From the NCBI RefSeq assembly GCF_020169415.1, contig NZ_JAIULG010000004.1:1-64000 (forward strand): 64,000 bases of DNA, in the 5' to 3' direction. The notes under the pieces are model-generated. The model ran no database searches. It saw only the letters and a program-made list of their open reading frames with translations, and was not told the origin of the DNA. Both the position numbers and the translations under genes were made by a program. Below, piece after piece: positions 16,061 to 28,052 of the stretch. Every line of letters starts with the position of its first letter. Within the stretch, counting starts at the first letter, position 1. This DNA is from Tsukamurella sp. M9C (GTDB lineage Bacteria; Actinomycetota; Actinomycetes; Mycobacteriales; Mycobacteriaceae).

Positions 16061-16657
16061 TCAGGCCGGGCCGAGCTCCTCGACGGCCGCTGCGATCTGC
16101 TCGGTCGACGGCCCGGGAGCCGGCACGAAGGCGGTGCTCCGGTAGTACTTGAGCTCCCGGATCGACTCGCGGATGTCCGCGAGCGCGCGGTGCGCCAGTC
16201 CCTTGTCTGGCTGGCCGAAGTAGATCCGCGGGTACCAGCGGCGGGACAGCTCCTTGATCGAGCTGACGTCCACCATCCGGTAGTGCAGGAAGCCGTCCAG
16301 CTCCGGCATCTCCTTGGCGATGAACCGACGGTCGGTGGCGATCGAATTGCCCGCGAGCGGCACGGCGCCCGCCTCGATGTGCTCGCGGAGGTAGGCGAGC
16401 ACGGCCTCCTCGGCTTCGCGCACGGTCACCGTCGACGCCCGGACCTCCTCCGTCAGGCCCGAGCGCGCGTGCATCTCCTGCACCACCGGCGGCATGGCGG
16501 CGAGCGCGGCGTCGTCCGCATGGATCACCAGGTCCACGCCTTCGCCGAGCACGTTCAGGTCGCCGTCGGTCACCAGGGCGGCGATCTCGATGAGTCGGTC
16601 GGAGGTCAGGTCGAGGCCGGTCATCTCACAATCGACCCATACGAGTTTGTCGTCCAC
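16061..16657 (-). CDS. orn: Oligoribonuclease
   Basis: A 198-residue DEDDh 3'-5' exoribonuclease that finishes RNA decay by degrading 2-5-nt oligoribonucleotides (including pGpG) to nucleotides in the cytoplasm. The first exonuclease motif [10 protein letters not shown] gives D9 and E11, and the C-terminal [15 protein letters not shown] carries the catalytic His and Asp. Length fits the family (~200). I choose GTG 16657 because TACGCT (16665-16670 on the minus strand) ends 7 nt before it, a leaderless signal. The very long upstream extension of this frame is a mirror of the plus-strand genes. It is divergent from the split-barrel protein gene. Confidence 0.93.
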   Translation of the reverse strand: MDDKLVWVDCEMTGLDLTSDRLIEIAALVTDGDLNVLGEGVDLVIHADDAALAAMPPVVQEMHARSGLTEEVRASTVTVREAEEAVLAYLREHIEAGAVPLAGNSIATDRRFIAKEMPELDGFLHYRMVDVSSIKELSRRWYPRIYFGQPDKGLAHRALADIRESIRELKYYRSTAFVPAPGPSTEQIAAAVEELGPA

Positions 16658-16723
16658 GCCGATCAGCGTAGCCAACGCCGTCAGGCGCCGAGCCGAAGCA
16701 AACAGCGAGGGTAGCCTGGCCTC

Positions 16724-17731
16724 ATGAATCCAGTCGGATCGGTGCCGGAGCTCGAGAAGGCCGTCGGGAAGCCCGTCGCGGCGATGATGCTCAAGACGAT
16801 CGACCACCTCGACGAGCACTGCCGGACGATCCTCGCGGTGTCCACGGCGGCCGTCCTCGGCTACGTCGACCACGACGGTGTGCAGCGCACGAGGCTCCTC
16901 GGCGGCGCGCCGGGCTTCCTGTCGGAGGCCTCGCCCACAGGCCTGGAGATCGCACTCCCGGACGACGCCGCGCCGGGCGGGGCCTCGCTGTTGATCCTCG
17001 TTCCCGGCTGGCGCGAGACGCTGCGCGTGAACGGTGCCGTCGGCGACGGCGGCTTCGCGGTCCTTGAGGCCTACCTGCACTGCGGGAAAGCGGTGATCCG
17101 CTCTGGGCTCTGGCAGCCGGCGCCGCCCAGCGCGGCCACCGCGGAGGCCGACGCCGCCACCATCGGACCCGACGCGGCGGCGTTCCTCGCCGCCGCCCCG
17201 TTCGCGGTGATCAGCTCCCGCGACGAGGACGGTCGCGCCGACAGCAGCCCCCGCGGCGACCCCGCGGGCGACCTGCGCGTGCTCGGTCCCACCACTGTGG
17301 CGATCGCCGACCGCCCGGGCAACAAGCGTACCGACACCCTGCACAACATCGTCAGCAATCCCGATGTGGCGCTGCTGGCTCTGGTCCCCGGCGACGGCCG
17401 GGCGGTGGAGCTGACCGGGACGGCCACCATCAGCACCGATCCCGCACTGCGCGAGCAACTCGCCGAGCGCGGGAAGGCGCCGAAGGCCGTGGTCGTCATC
17501 GAGGTCTCCCGCGCGCGCCTCGCCCGGAGCGAGGGGATCGCCGCCGCGGCGCTGTGGGACCTCGGTCGGCATGCGGACACCGCGGAACTGCCGCGCCCGT
17601 CCGCCGTCTGGACCGACCACGTCAAACGCAACACGACGGGCGGCGTCGGCGCGCGAGTGCTGCGGGCCGTGGCGAACGAAAGGGTCATGCGGGCCGGAGT
17701 CGACCTCGACTACCGCCAGAACCTCTATTGA
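16724..17731 (+). CDS. Pyridoxamine 5'-phosphate oxidase-family protein, two split-barrel halves
   Basis: A 335-residue protein that looks like two flavin-binding split barrels in a row. The first half includes [16 protein letters not shown] (about residues 55-70). The second has [19 protein letters not shown] (about 164-182) and later [22 protein letters not shown], the usual PNPOx-like signature. Members bind FMN or F420, or act as haem-binding or stress proteins; the substrate is not known. The ATG has no Shine-Dalgarno sequence; TAGCCT (16712-16717) ends 6 nt before it. A HerA-like ATPase gene follows after 27 nt with its own -10 element. Confidence 0.78.
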   Translation: MNPVGSVPELEKAVGKPVAAMMLKTIDHLDEHCRTILAVSTAAVLGYVDHDGVQRTRLLGGAPGFLSEASPTGLEIALPDDAAPGGASLLILVPGWRETLRVNGAVGDGGFAVLEAYLHCGKAVIRSGLWQPAPPSAATAEADAATIGPDAAAFLAAAPFAVISSRDEDGRADSSPRGDPAGDLRVLGPTTVAIADRPGNKRTDTLHNIVSNPDVALLALVPGDGRAVELTGTATISTDPALREQLAERGKAPKAVVVIEVSRARLARSEGIAAAALWDLGRHADTAELPRPSAVWTDHVKRNTTGGVGARVLRAVANERVMRAGVDLDYRQNLY

Positions 17732-17758
17732 CCCAGGTCTCACGCTAGGGTTTGCACC

Positions 17759-19306
17759 GTGACTGACAACGCGAACTCCCCGGCGCAGACCATCGCCGCC
17801 GGCTACGAATTCTCGGGGCCCGCCCTGGAGCTCGGGACCGTCCTCGTGGACGGCACCGTCGACCCGTCGGCCAAGGTGCGGATCCCGCTGGCCATGATGA
17901 ACCGCCACGGCCTCGTCGCCGGCGCCACCGGCACCGGTAAGACGAAGACGCTGCAGCTCATCGTCGAGCAGCTGTCCGCCAACGGCGTGCCCGTCGTGCT
18001 CGCCGACATCAAGGGCGACCTCGCGGGCCTGTCCAAGCCCGGCGAGGCCAACGACAAGACCGCGTCGCGCGCGACCGACACCGGCGACGACTGGAAGCCC
18101 GCCAATGTGCCCACGGAGTTCGTCTCCCTCGGCACCAACGGCGTCGGCGTCCCGATCCGCGCCACCATCTCCTCGTTCGGCCCGATCCTGCTGTCGAAGG
18201 TGCTCGGCCTCAACGCGACGCAGGAGTCGACGCTCGGCCTGATCTTCCACTGGGCCGACCAGAATCAGCTCGAGCTGCTGGATCTCAAGGACCTGCGCTC
18301 GGTGATCCAGTACCTCACGTCCGCCGAGGGCAAGGCCGACCTGGAGGGCATCGGCGGCGTCAGCAAGCAGACCGCCGGCGTGATCCTGCGGGCCCTGGTC
18401 AACCTCGAGGCCGAGGGCGGCGACACCTTCTTCGGCGAGCCCGAGATCGACATGGGCGACCTGCTGCGCACCGCGGGCGGCCAGGGTGTGGTCACCCTGT
18501 TCGAGCTGGGCGACCAGGCCGCGCGGCCCACGCTGTTCTCCACCTTCCTGATGTGGGTCCTCGCCGACCTGTTCCAGTATCTGCCCGAGGCGGGCGACCT
18601 GGACAAGCCGAAGCTCGTCTTCATCTTCGACGAGGCGCACCTGCTGTTCGCGGACGCGTCGAAGGCCTTCAAGGACCAGGTCGAGCAGACCGTCAAGCTG
18701 ATCCGCTCGAAGGGCGTGGGCGTCTTCTTCTGCTCGCAGCTGCCCACCGACATCCCGAATCCGGTGCTCAGCCAGCTCGGCGCGCGCATCCAGCACGCGC
18801 TGCGCGCCTTCACGCCGGAGGATCAGGCCGCGCTGAGCAAGACGGTCAAGACCTACCCGACCTCGCCCGCCTACAAGCTCGACGAGGCCCTGACCAGCCT
18901 CGGCATCGGCGAGGCGATCGTCACCGTGCTCTCCGACAAGGGCGCCCCGACGCCGGTGGCGTGGACCCGTCTGCGGGCCCCGCGCTCGCTGATGTCCGCG
19001 ATCGGCGACGATGCGATCCGCTCGGCCGCGCAGGCATCGCCGCTGTGGGGCAAGTACGCGCAGACCGTCGACAACCTCTCGGCCTTCGAGAAGCTGTCGC
19101 AGAACGCGCAGCAGGCGCAGCAGGAGAACGCGCCCGCCGAGCAGGCGCCGCCGCCCCCGCCCGCGCCCAAGAAGGAGGAGGAAGAGTCCGGCTGGGTCTC
19201 CGACGTGATGAGCAACCCCGCCGTGAAGTCCTTCCTCCGGTCCGCGGCCTCCAGCGCCGGTCGTGAGCTGTCCCGCAGCATCTTCGGCACCAAGCGTCGC
19301 CGCTGA
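17759..19306 (+). CDS. HerA-like helicase / DUF853 ATPase
   Basis: A 515-residue ATPase of the HerA/FtsK superfamily (DUF853 type). Walker [11 protein letters not shown] lies at residues 55-64 and Walker [13 protein letters not shown] near 286-297. [17 protein letters not shown] gives the sensor-like strand. The C-terminus is a Pro/Glu/Gln-rich linker ([20 protein letters not shown]) followed by a short helical tail. Family members are proposed DNA-pumping or DNA-processing ATPases; no NurA nuclease is adjacent. The GTG start has TAGGGT (17746-17751) 7 nt upstream and no Shine-Dalgarno sequence. A strong hairpin follows the gene. Confidence 0.85.
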   Translation: MTDNANSPAQTIAAGYEFSGPALELGTVLVDGTVDPSAKVRIPLAMMNRHGLVAGATGTGKTKTLQLIVEQLSANGVPVVLADIKGDLAGLSKPGEANDKTASRATDTGDDWKPANVPTEFVSLGTNGVGVPIRATISSFGPILLSKVLGLNATQESTLGLIFHWADQNQLELLDLKDLRSVIQYLTSAEGKADLEGIGGVSKQTAGVILRALVNLEAEGGDTFFGEPEIDMGDLLRTAGGQGVVTLFELGDQAARPTLFSTFLMWVLADLFQYLPEAGDLDKPKLVFIFDEAHLLFADASKAFKDQVEQTVKLIRSKGVGVFFCSQLPTDIPNPVLSQLGARIQHALRAFTPEDQAALSKTVKTYPTSPAYKLDEALTSLGIGEAIVTVLSDKGAPTPVAWTRLRAPRSLMSAIGDDAIRSAAQASPLWGKYAQTVDNLSAFEKLSQNAQQAQQENAPAEQAPPPPPAPKKEEEESGWVSDVMSNPAVKSFLRSAASSAGRELSRSIFGTKRRR

Positions 19307-19320
19307 GCGAGCACGACGGA

Positions 19321-19374
19321 CGAAAGTCCGGTCATCGGTCCCCACGATCGTGGGATCCGATGACCGGACTTTCG
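19321..19374. terminator. Bidirectional terminator hairpin
   Basis: The 18-nt arm CGAAAGTCCGGTCATCGG (19321-19338) is perfectly complementary to 19357-19374, with a second small dyad in the loop (ACGATCGT). It sits between the convergent HerA-like and SDR genes and can end transcription from both sides. Confidence 0.85.
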
Positions 19375-19403
19375 TCGTTTCGGGGCCGGTGCGGCCCGAG
19401 AGG

Positions 19404-20210
19404 TCAGTTGCCCGCGAGCTTCTTGTACATCTCGCCGACGATGGGCGCCATGATGGCGCGCGGGGTGTAGTGGCCCGCCATCGACATGCCCTTCGAGAGC
19501 AGGCCCGGCACGACGCGCATCTTGTTCTTCTCCAGCGCGTCCAGGGTCACGCGGGCGGTGTACTCCGTATTGACCCAGAGGAACTCGGGCACGACCTTCT
19601 CGACCGTGGAGCGGTCCTCGGGGTCGGGGAGCTCGGTGCGCACGGGGCCGGGCGCGAGCAGGGTGACGTGCACGCCGGTCTTCTTGAGCTCGCCGCGCAG
19701 CGACTCGGAGAAGGTGTTGGCGAAGGCCTTCGAGGCCGCGTACGTGGCGTTGTTCGGGATCGGCATGTTACCGGCCGCCGAGCCGGTGATCATGATGCCG
19801 CCGTTGCCCCGCTTCACCATCTGCGGCAGCACCGCCAGGGTCAGGTCGTGGACGGCGTTGGCGTTGAGCTCGAGCTGCGCGCGCTCGTAGTCGAAGTCCA
19901 GGTCGATGACGCGGCCGAAGGTCGCGGTGCCGGCGTTGTTGCAGAGGATGGAGATCTCCCGCGAGGCGAGCTCCTCGCAGAGCACGGCGCGCGCGGCGTG
20001 ATCGGAGAGGTCGACGCCGCGGACCTCGGCCTCGACGCCGAACTCGGCGCGCAGCTTCGCGGCCAGCTCCTCCATGGGGCCGGTGCTGCGGGCGACGAGG
20101 ATGACCGAGTGGCCGCGGCGGGCGAGCTCCGTGGCGAGGGCGACACCGATGCCGGAGGAGCCGCCGGTGACGACGGCGCGGGCGGACTGATGGGGTGCGG
20201 GTACTGGCAT
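19404..20210 (-). CDS. Short-chain dehydrogenase/reductase (SDR)
   Basis: A 268-residue classical SDR using NAD(P)H in the cytoplasm. The nucleotide-binding TGGSSGIG is at residues 15-22, NNAG near 90-93, the catalytic Ser in MITGSAAG near 143, and Tyr156/Lys160 in YAASK. The C-terminal part ([12 protein letters not shown]-like, YTPRAIM) resembles the mycobacterial DltE-like SDRs, so an acyl or lipid ketone or alcohol substrate is plausible. The ATG has TACGAT (20218-20223 on the minus strand) 7 nt upstream, again a leaderless pattern. It is divergent from the doxX-type gene. Confidence 0.85.
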   Translation of the reverse strand: MPVPAPHQSARAVVTGGSSGIGVALATELARRGHSVILVARSTGPMEELAAKLRAEFGVEAEVRGVDLSDHAARAVLCEELASREISILCNNAGTATFGRVIDLDFDYERAQLELNANAVHDLTLAVLPQMVKRGNGGIMITGSAAGNMPIPNNATYAASKAFANTFSESLRGELKKTGVHVTLLAPGPVRTELPDPEDRSTVEKVVPEFLWVNTEYTARVTLDALEKNKMRVVPGLLSKGMSMAGHYTPRAIMAPIVGEMYKKLAGN

Positions 20211-20356
20211 GGGTCAGATCGTACGGGAGGGCACGCACGGGTCGACATCGCGAAGATCGCACTGTGACCGCGCTGGTCCCGGAGTGCCGCGGGGCGATTT
20301 CGCGCACGCTGGACCTGCGGCGATGCGTTTCAAGTGGCGCCCGCGGCGCGGTGCTA

Positions 20357-20375
20357 TTAGGTTAGCCTCGCCATT
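20357..20375 (+). promoter_or_regulatory. Candidate iron box before the DoxX-like gene
   Basis: TTAGGTTAGCCTCGCCATT matches 13 of 19 positions of the IdeR consensus, with the left half TTAGGTTAG perfect and the right half degenerate. It ends 23 nt before the ATG at 20399. It may place the DoxX-like and split-barrel genes under iron control. Confidence 0.5.
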
Positions 20376-20398
20376 GTCGCGAGCTGAAGGTGGAAGAC

Positions 20399-20853
20399 AT
20401 GAACCGCTGGGCCCCGTACTACCTCTCCGCACTCCGGATCGTGACGGGCGTGCTGTTCGCGCTCCACGGCGCCGCGACCTTCTGGGGCTTCCTCGACGGT
20501 CGCCGCTCGAGCCCGGGCGTCTTCGCCTGGCCGAGCTGGTGGGGCGCCGCGATCCAGCTCGTGGGCGGCCTCCTCATCGCCGCCGGCGCCCTGACCCGGC
20601 CGGCCGCGATCATCGCCTCCGGCTCCATGGCGTACGCCTACTTCGCCTTCCACGCCGGCGACGGGCTCTCGCCGCTCGCCAACGACGGCGAGCTCTCGGT
20701 CCTCTACTGCTGGGTGCTCCTGCTCTTCGCGTTCACCGGCGCCGGGCCTATCAGCATCGACGCCGTGATCGGCCGCCTTCGGGCCGGGGATCAGAGTGAC
20801 GGAAAGGACGCGACCGGGCGCGTGGACCAGAAGGATGCGGCAGAGTCGGCGGT

Positions 20854-20857
<4 letters not shown>
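20399..20857 (+). CDS. DoxX-family membrane protein
   Basis: A 152-residue protein with four TM helices (about residues 8-25, 45-65, 70-88 and 101-120) and a polar tail. RIVTGVLFALHGAATFWGF and GGLLIAAGALTRPAAIIAS fit the DoxX family, whose mycobacterial members form a membrane complex with SodA and a thiol oxidoreductase in oxidative-stress defence. I prefer ATG 20399, with GAAGG at 20386-20390 at good spacing, to the GTG at 20390. The stop overlaps the next gene as ATGA. An iron box lies just upstream. Confidence 0.82.
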
Positions 20858-23876
<3,019 letters not shown>

Positions 23877-23897
23877 CTACCGGGGCGATCGCAACTA

Positions 23898-23911
23898 TGC
23901 AACTAGTTGCA
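23898..23911. promoter_or_regulatory. Palindromic operator candidate for the PadR regulator
   Basis: TGCAACTAGTTGCA is a perfect 14-nt palindrome and is extended by a further GCAACTA just to its left. It falls near the -35 position of the PadR gene promoter, where binding would block RNA polymerase. It is the only such palindrome seen in this intergenic region. Confidence 0.6.
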
Positions 23912-23974
23912 CTGCGCTTGTATGCACAACTCGGAGCCTCGCGAGGGTGCCGATAAGATGTCGACCGCACCACT

Positions 23975-24048
23975 GCCTCCGTAGCTCAGTTGGATAGAGC
24001 ATCGGCCTTCTAATCCGAATGTCGCAGGTTCGATTCCTGCCGGGGGCG
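23975..24048 (+). tRNA. tRNA-Arg (TCT)
   Basis: Complete cloverleaf. Acceptor GCCTCCG pairs with CGGGGGC, the D arm is GCTC...GAGC, the anticodon loop CTTCTAA gives anticodon TCT, and the T arm is GCAGG-TTCGATT-CCTGC. The last anticodon-stem pair is C-T, a mismatch. CCA is not encoded. No repeat of its 3' end was found in the window, so it is not an obvious integration site here. Confidence 0.93.
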
Positions 24049-24051
24049 CTC

Positions 24052-25023
24052 TCAGATGGGAAGTGCGATCGTGGTGTGGAGTCCGCCCGGAAGCTTCGCC
24101 ACAGCCCCGGCCGCGTGGATGAGGCGGGCGGCGGTGCCGGGGTAGGGGTCGGCGGGGCGCTCTGTGTCGATCCGGATGACGGTGCCGTCCGCTCCGGTGG
24201 CGGCGATCGTCAGGCTGGATCTGAACTGCTGGTAGCCAGCGGGTAGGCCGGTCCACGAGACGCGGACGCGCTCGCCGCCCGAGTCCGACACCGTTGCGCT
24301 CCGTTCGAAGCCGATGCACGCGCCGCGGGGCACGTCGATGCCCGCGACCTCGAAGGGTTCTGTCGCCGTGATCGGCCCTCCCGATGCCGTGGCCTCGGTC
24401 GATCCGAGCCTGAGGACCTCCGCGATCATGGTCGCGGACTGGCGGAGCATGCCGCTGATCGCGTCGGGCTGCGCATCCGGGGAACGACCGATGCCCAGTT
24501 CGTCGGTGAGGACCTGCGGTCCCCAGGACGTGATGTCCGCGCGCGAAATCCCCTCCACCGAGACGGGACCGGGCAGGGCGCTCGTCAGCAGCGCCGGTAG
24601 TACGTCGAGCCAGAACCCGGGCAGCATCCCGGTGCCGACGATCCGTGCCCCGGTTCGACGGGCTCGATCGTTCAGCTCGTCGAACCGGTGGGCGGGCATA
24701 ACGACACGTGGGTGCACGAAGTTGGCGTGGACGAGATCGACGCCGCGGGCGGTGCACGCGTCGATCGCGCGGTCGAGGACCGGTCCGGATAGGCCGCAAT
24801 ACACCAGGACGTCGAACGCCTCCGATCCGATCGCGGCCTCGAGGTCGGTCGTGGTGCGCACGCCCGCCGGCGATCCGCCCACGAGCGTTCCGATGTCCTG
24901 TCCGGCCTCGGCGTCTAGGTACGCGACGGCGGCGGTCAGCCGGTGACGGCTCGCGCAGATTTCGTCGAGGACTCGCGCCGCCGCGCGGCCTGTGCCGTAG
25001 AGGCCGATTCGTCTCGAATGCAT
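24052..25023 (-). CDS. DapB-like NAD(P)-dependent dehydrogenase (2,4-diaminopentanoate dehydrogenase-like)
   Basis: A 323-residue protein with an N-terminal Rossmann fold (IGLYGTGRAAARVL, residues 6-19) and a dihydrodipicolinate-reductase-like layout including VYCGLSGPVLDRAIDAC and GTGMLPGFWLDVLPALL. Relatives include 2,4-diaminopentanoate dehydrogenase, which deaminates an amine oxidatively with NAD(P)+. The ATG at 25023 has AGAGGGA about 10 nt upstream. It is the last gene of the PhyH-RidA-MFS-dehydrogenase operon and ends just after tRNA-Arg. The substrate is unknown; an amine or amino acid fits the RidA neighbour. Confidence 0.6.
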   Translation of the reverse strand: MHSRRIGLYGTGRAAARVLDEICASRHRLTAAVAYLDAEAGQDIGTLVGGSPAGVRTTTDLEAAIGSEAFDVLVYCGLSGPVLDRAIDACTARGVDLVHANFVHPRVVMPAHRFDELNDRARRTGARIVGTGMLPGFWLDVLPALLTSALPGPVSVEGISRADITSWGPQVLTDELGIGRSPDAQPDAISGMLRQSATMIAEVLRLGSTEATASGGPITATEPFEVAGIDVPRGACIGFERSATVSDSGGERVRVSWTGLPAGYQQFRSSLTIAATGADGTVIRIDTERPADPYPGTAARLIHAAGAVAKLPGGLHTTIALPI

Positions 25024-25039
25024 CGGTAGGGGTTCCCTC

Positions 25040-26515
25040 TCAGTGGGCCGGGTCGGCATGGCGTTCCTCACGTCGGTGACGGATTTCTCGGTTCGCGACT
25101 TCTTCGAGCGAGCGGCCCGCGGTCTTCGGTCCGAACGCGGCCACGACGATCGCGGCAACGAGGTAGGAGCCGGCGGCGAAGAGCATGACCCCGGCGCGGT
25201 CGAATCCGAAGGTGCCCTTCGGGGCCGGGTAATACAGGGCGGTGAACAGCACGCCTGTGACCATGGCTCCGGTCCGACCGATTCCGAAGATGACGCCGGA
25301 CGCTATGCCGCGGGCCTCCGTGGGCACGACCTCGGGTATGTAGGCGTAGTACGCGGAGAACACGACACCCGTGAGGATGGTGGCGATCGCCGCCGCGGCG
25401 TTGTAGGCCGGGATGCCACCGAATCCCATGACCGCGATCGACGCGGCGGAGGCGATCGACGCGAGGAGGATCAGTGTCTTGCGTTCGAGCACGCTGATCA
25501 GGAAGAACGTGAGGACGGGCGTGATGACGTAGATCGACGACCAGATCAGGTACGACCGGTACGAGCTCGTGAGTGCCGCGCCCTCGGCGCTCCCGGCGTG
25601 CAGGTGCATCGCGTATAGCACGTCCACCATGAAATTCTGATAGAGGTACAGCCCCAGGGTGGCGCCGAACCATCCGAATCCGACGACCGCCACCACGCGG
25701 AACAGGGCGGGGTTCATGATCAGGGCCCGGACCGAGAGCCGCGAACCGGCGCTCTCGGGAACGGATTGGACGGGAGCGAGTTCGTGGCCCCGCCGCCGTG
25801 CCTCGCGCTCGAGTCGATCGACGAGGCGCTCGGCGTCGTCGATCCGCCCATTCGTCACCAGCCACCGCGGCGATTCGGGCAGCAGAACGCGGACGAACGG
25901 GACCATGAACAGCCCGACCGCGCCCACCAGGGGAAGGATCCGCCACGCACCCGGCGGGTTGGCGGGAAGGATGAATGCCGCGAGTGCTGCGAGGATGGGC
26001 GCCGTCACCGTGAACGAGATCGTTGAGACTGCCACGAACCGGCCGCGCTTCGCCGACGGGAAGAGCTCGGCGATGTACATCACCAGCGCCGAGGTCACGG
26101 CTTGGACGCCGATGCCTGTGATGAATCTCGACACAAGAAGCATCTCGTAATGCGGGAATGCGGCGGTGGCCAGTGAGGCGCACGAATACAGCACCGTGCC
26201 CCAGATCAGGACCGGACGTCTGCCGAACCGGTCGGCCAGTCGGCCGCCGACGATCGCACCCGCGATCATGCCGGCGTAGAAGATCGAGATCACGTTGCCG
26301 ACGGCCTCGGGCGCGACGCCGGTCCGGGGATCGCGGGGGAGTTCGGTGGCCAGCGGGATGTTCAGGCCGTTGTCGTAGTACTCGATCATCATGTTGACCG
26401 CCAGCAGGACGATCCACAGCAGATGTGATCGCAGAACGGGGAGGCGGTCCATCCGGGCCAGGATTTCGCGACCTCGTACGACGTCGGAGTGGTGGGGGAC
26501 GAGGATTTCGGACAT
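25040..26515 (-). CDS. MFS transporter (sugar-porter / metabolite:H+ symporter type)
   Basis: A 491-residue, 12-TM protein. The N-terminal part has IEYYDNGL in TM1 and the loop motif GGRLADRFGRRPVL (about residues 91-104). PESPRWLV (about 214-221) is the sugar-porter family signature before the central loop. Relatives take up sugars, aromatic acids or other organic anions. It starts about 60 nt downstream of the RidA gene and ends 16 nt before the DapB-like gene, all on the same strand, so it probably imports the compound handled by this operon. Confidence 0.82.
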   Translation of the reverse strand: MSEILVPHHSDVVRGREILARMDRLPVLRSHLLWIVLLAVNMMIEYYDNGLNIPLATELPRDPRTGVAPEAVGNVISIFYAGMIAGAIVGGRLADRFGRRPVLIWGTVLYSCASLATAAFPHYEMLLVSRFITGIGVQAVTSALVMYIAELFPSAKRGRFVAVSTISFTVTAPILAALAAFILPANPPGAWRILPLVGAVGLFMVPFVRVLLPESPRWLVTNGRIDDAERLVDRLEREARRRGHELAPVQSVPESAGSRLSVRALIMNPALFRVVAVVGFGWFGATLGLYLYQNFMVDVLYAMHLHAGSAEGAALTSSYRSYLIWSSIYVITPVLTFFLISVLERKTLILLASIASAASIAVMGFGGIPAYNAAAAIATILTGVVFSAYYAYIPEVVPTEARGIASGVIFGIGRTGAMVTGVLFTALYYPAPKGTFGFDRAGVMLFAAGSYLVAAIVVAAFGPKTAGRSLEEVANREIRHRREERHADPAH

Positions 26516-26574
26516 GGGTCACTCGCTTGGGAAATGGCGACCGCGGTCGCTGGGGAGGGTGGAGCCTGCGCGGC

Positions 26575-27009
26575 TCAGGCGGCGTCGGTGAACGCGACGA
26601 CGCGGATCTCGACAAGGAGTTCCGGCCGGGCGAGCTCGGTGACGCCGACGCCGGTCCAACACGGGTACGGCTCGGCCAGAAACTCGTCCTTGACCGCCAT
26701 GAACGCCGCAGAGTCCCGAGAGAGGTGCGTGTGGAACGTGGAGAGCTCGATGACGTTGGCGAGCGATGAGCCGGCGGCTTCGAGCGCCGTCCGCACTCCC
26801 TCGAAGGCGTGGCGGGCCTGCGCTTCGATGCCTTCCGCGGGCAGCCCGGTGGCGGGGTCGATCCCCACCTGGCCGGAGACCCACACGAGGTCCCCGTACC
26901 GGGTCGCCGTGGCGAAGTGGAGTGTGTCGTAGTACTTCCGGGCTCGGTCGCCGGGGTTGAAGAACTCGCGAGCCGGCTTCGCGACGGGCGTCTTCACGGC
27001 GGCGCTCAT
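26575..27009 (-). CDS. RidA-family protein (reactive imine/enamine deaminase)
   Basis: A 144-residue member of the YjgF/YER057c/UK114 family, normally a trimer. Visible signatures are LVWVSGQVGIDP, an ALEAAGSSLANVIELSTF helix-strand pair and a C-terminal RPELLVEIRVVAF, carrying the Arg and Glu of the active pocket. RidA proteins hydrolyse reactive enamines or imines to ketones plus ammonia. The start overlaps the dioxygenase stop by 4 nt (ATGA), so the two are coupled. Context suggests it clears an imine made from the compound degraded by this operon. Confidence 0.85.
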   Translation of the reverse strand: MSAAVKTPVAKPAREFFNPGDRARKYYDTLHFATATRYGDLVWVSGQVGIDPATGLPAEGIEAQARHAFEGVRTALEAAGSSLANVIELSTFHTHLSRDSAAFMAVKDEFLAEPYPCWTGVGVTELARPELLVEIRVVAFTDAA

Positions 27010-27842
27010 GCGACCTGCTGGAAGATCGGCGAGCGGAAGAGGTCGCCCTCGTTGAGCTTGGACATCTCGTCGGCGAAGAGGACTCCGTTCCGCGCGTACC
27101 TGGGATTCGAGGTAGGAAGTTCCCGGAACCGAGACTCGTCGCCGAAGAACCGGAGCACCAGGGTGTGGCGATCGGGGGTCGCAGCGTCCACTTGGGCGCC
27201 GCCGTGGACCGATCGAGGGTGGAGGAAGACGACGTCGCCGGGATTGACCTCGTACGAAACCAGGTCCCACGAGTCCGGGTTGGCGGCGAGATCCCTGTCG
27301 ATGTGCGGAAGCCGGGGGAGCACGCCGTCGTTGTGAAGCGGCTCCGTCGGATCGTCGGCATTGGCGAATGTGGAACCGTCGTACTCGATCCCTGCCCAGC
27401 TTCCGCGGACGACCTCCAGTGAATTGGCTTTCGGGATGTGCTGGAACGAGATCCACGCGTTGCCCCAGTGCGGGCCCGCCCACGGAAGGTTGGCGGTGTC
27501 CTGGTGGAACGGCCCGCGGCCGCTGTTGCCGCCCTCCTTGACGAAAACCTCCTCGGCGAAGTACCAGACGTGTTCGGATCCCCAGAGCTGCTGGAAGATT
27601 CCGGCGAACGGAAGCGTCTGGACCAGCGCGTCGAGCTTCGCCTTCGAGTGTGGGTTCGCGTTGTCGATGTGCGTCGCGAGCGAGGTCCCCTCGAGCGCCC
27701 GGAAGTGGTAGGGGCCGGGGTTCGCGACGTTCCACGTGAACGTCTCGTAACACGCTGCGAGCTGTGCTTCGTTCAGGCAGTTCCGGACGACGGTGATCCC
27801 GTCCTCGCGGAACTGACGGGTCTGCTCGTCGGTCACCTTCAT
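27006..27842 (-). CDS. Phytanoyl-CoA dioxygenase (PhyH)-family oxygenase
   Basis: A 278-residue Fe(II)/2-oxoglutarate-dependent oxygenase. The facial triad is visible as H113 and D115 (FHQDTANLP) and H213 (HPRSVHGG), with an Arg in the HTLVLRFF strand for 2-oxoglutarate. Family members hydroxylate lipids, ectoine, proline or aminophosphonates. The ATG at 27842 has GAAGGAG 9 nt upstream. It is the first gene of the operon running into RidA, the MFS transporter and the DapB-like dehydrogenase; hydroxylation next to an amine nitrogen would give the imine that RidA needs. The substrate is inferred only in class. Confidence 0.82.
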   Translation of the reverse strand: MKVTDEQTRQFREDGITVVRNCLNEAQLAACYETFTWNVANPGPYHFRALEGTSLATHIDNANPHSKAKLDALVQTLPFAGIFQQLWGSEHVWYFAEEVFVKEGGNSGRGPFHQDTANLPWAGPHWGNAWISFQHIPKANSLEVVRGSWAGIEYDGSTFANADDPTEPLHNDGVLPRLPHIDRDLAANPDSWDLVSYEVNPGDVVFLHPRSVHGGAQVDAATPDRHTLVLRFFGDESRFRELPTSNPRYARNGVLFADEMSKLNEGDLFRSPIFQQVA

Positions 27843-27919
27843 GGCTGCTCCTTCTATGTTTTCACGATGTGATGCGAGCCACAGTAGCGCCGTTCGCAGA
27901 TTTACACAACGGCTGTTAT

Positions 27920-27943
27920 GAAAATCGGGAAGGCTTCTTGCCC
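27920..27943 (-). terminator. Possible terminator after the TetR gene
   Basis: On the minus strand GGGCAAGAAGCCTTCCC forms a short imperfect stem followed by GATTTTC. It lies between the TetR gene and the PhyH operon, which suggests that they are separate transcripts. Stem quality is modest. Confidence 0.35.
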
Positions 27944-28052
27944 TTTTGCATTCGCGTGGTCGGACGGTGTGCTGAACGTGGTCGCAGGGGCATGCCGAAC
28001 CGCGTCGAGCCACGCCGCGCGCAGTGAGCGCGCGACGTACGTGGCAGGGAAG

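Noticed and set aside
16658-19345. Long N-terminal extension of the oligoribonuclease frame
   Set aside because: The extension is Gly/Arg/Glu-rich mirror sequence of the plus-strand split-barrel and HerA-like genes; oligoribonuclease has its normal length from 16657.
23975-24048. tRNA-Arg as another integration site for the catabolic genes at 24-28 kb
   Set aside because: No copy of its 3' end was found downstream and no integrase is near; composition of the following genes is like the rest of the chromosome.
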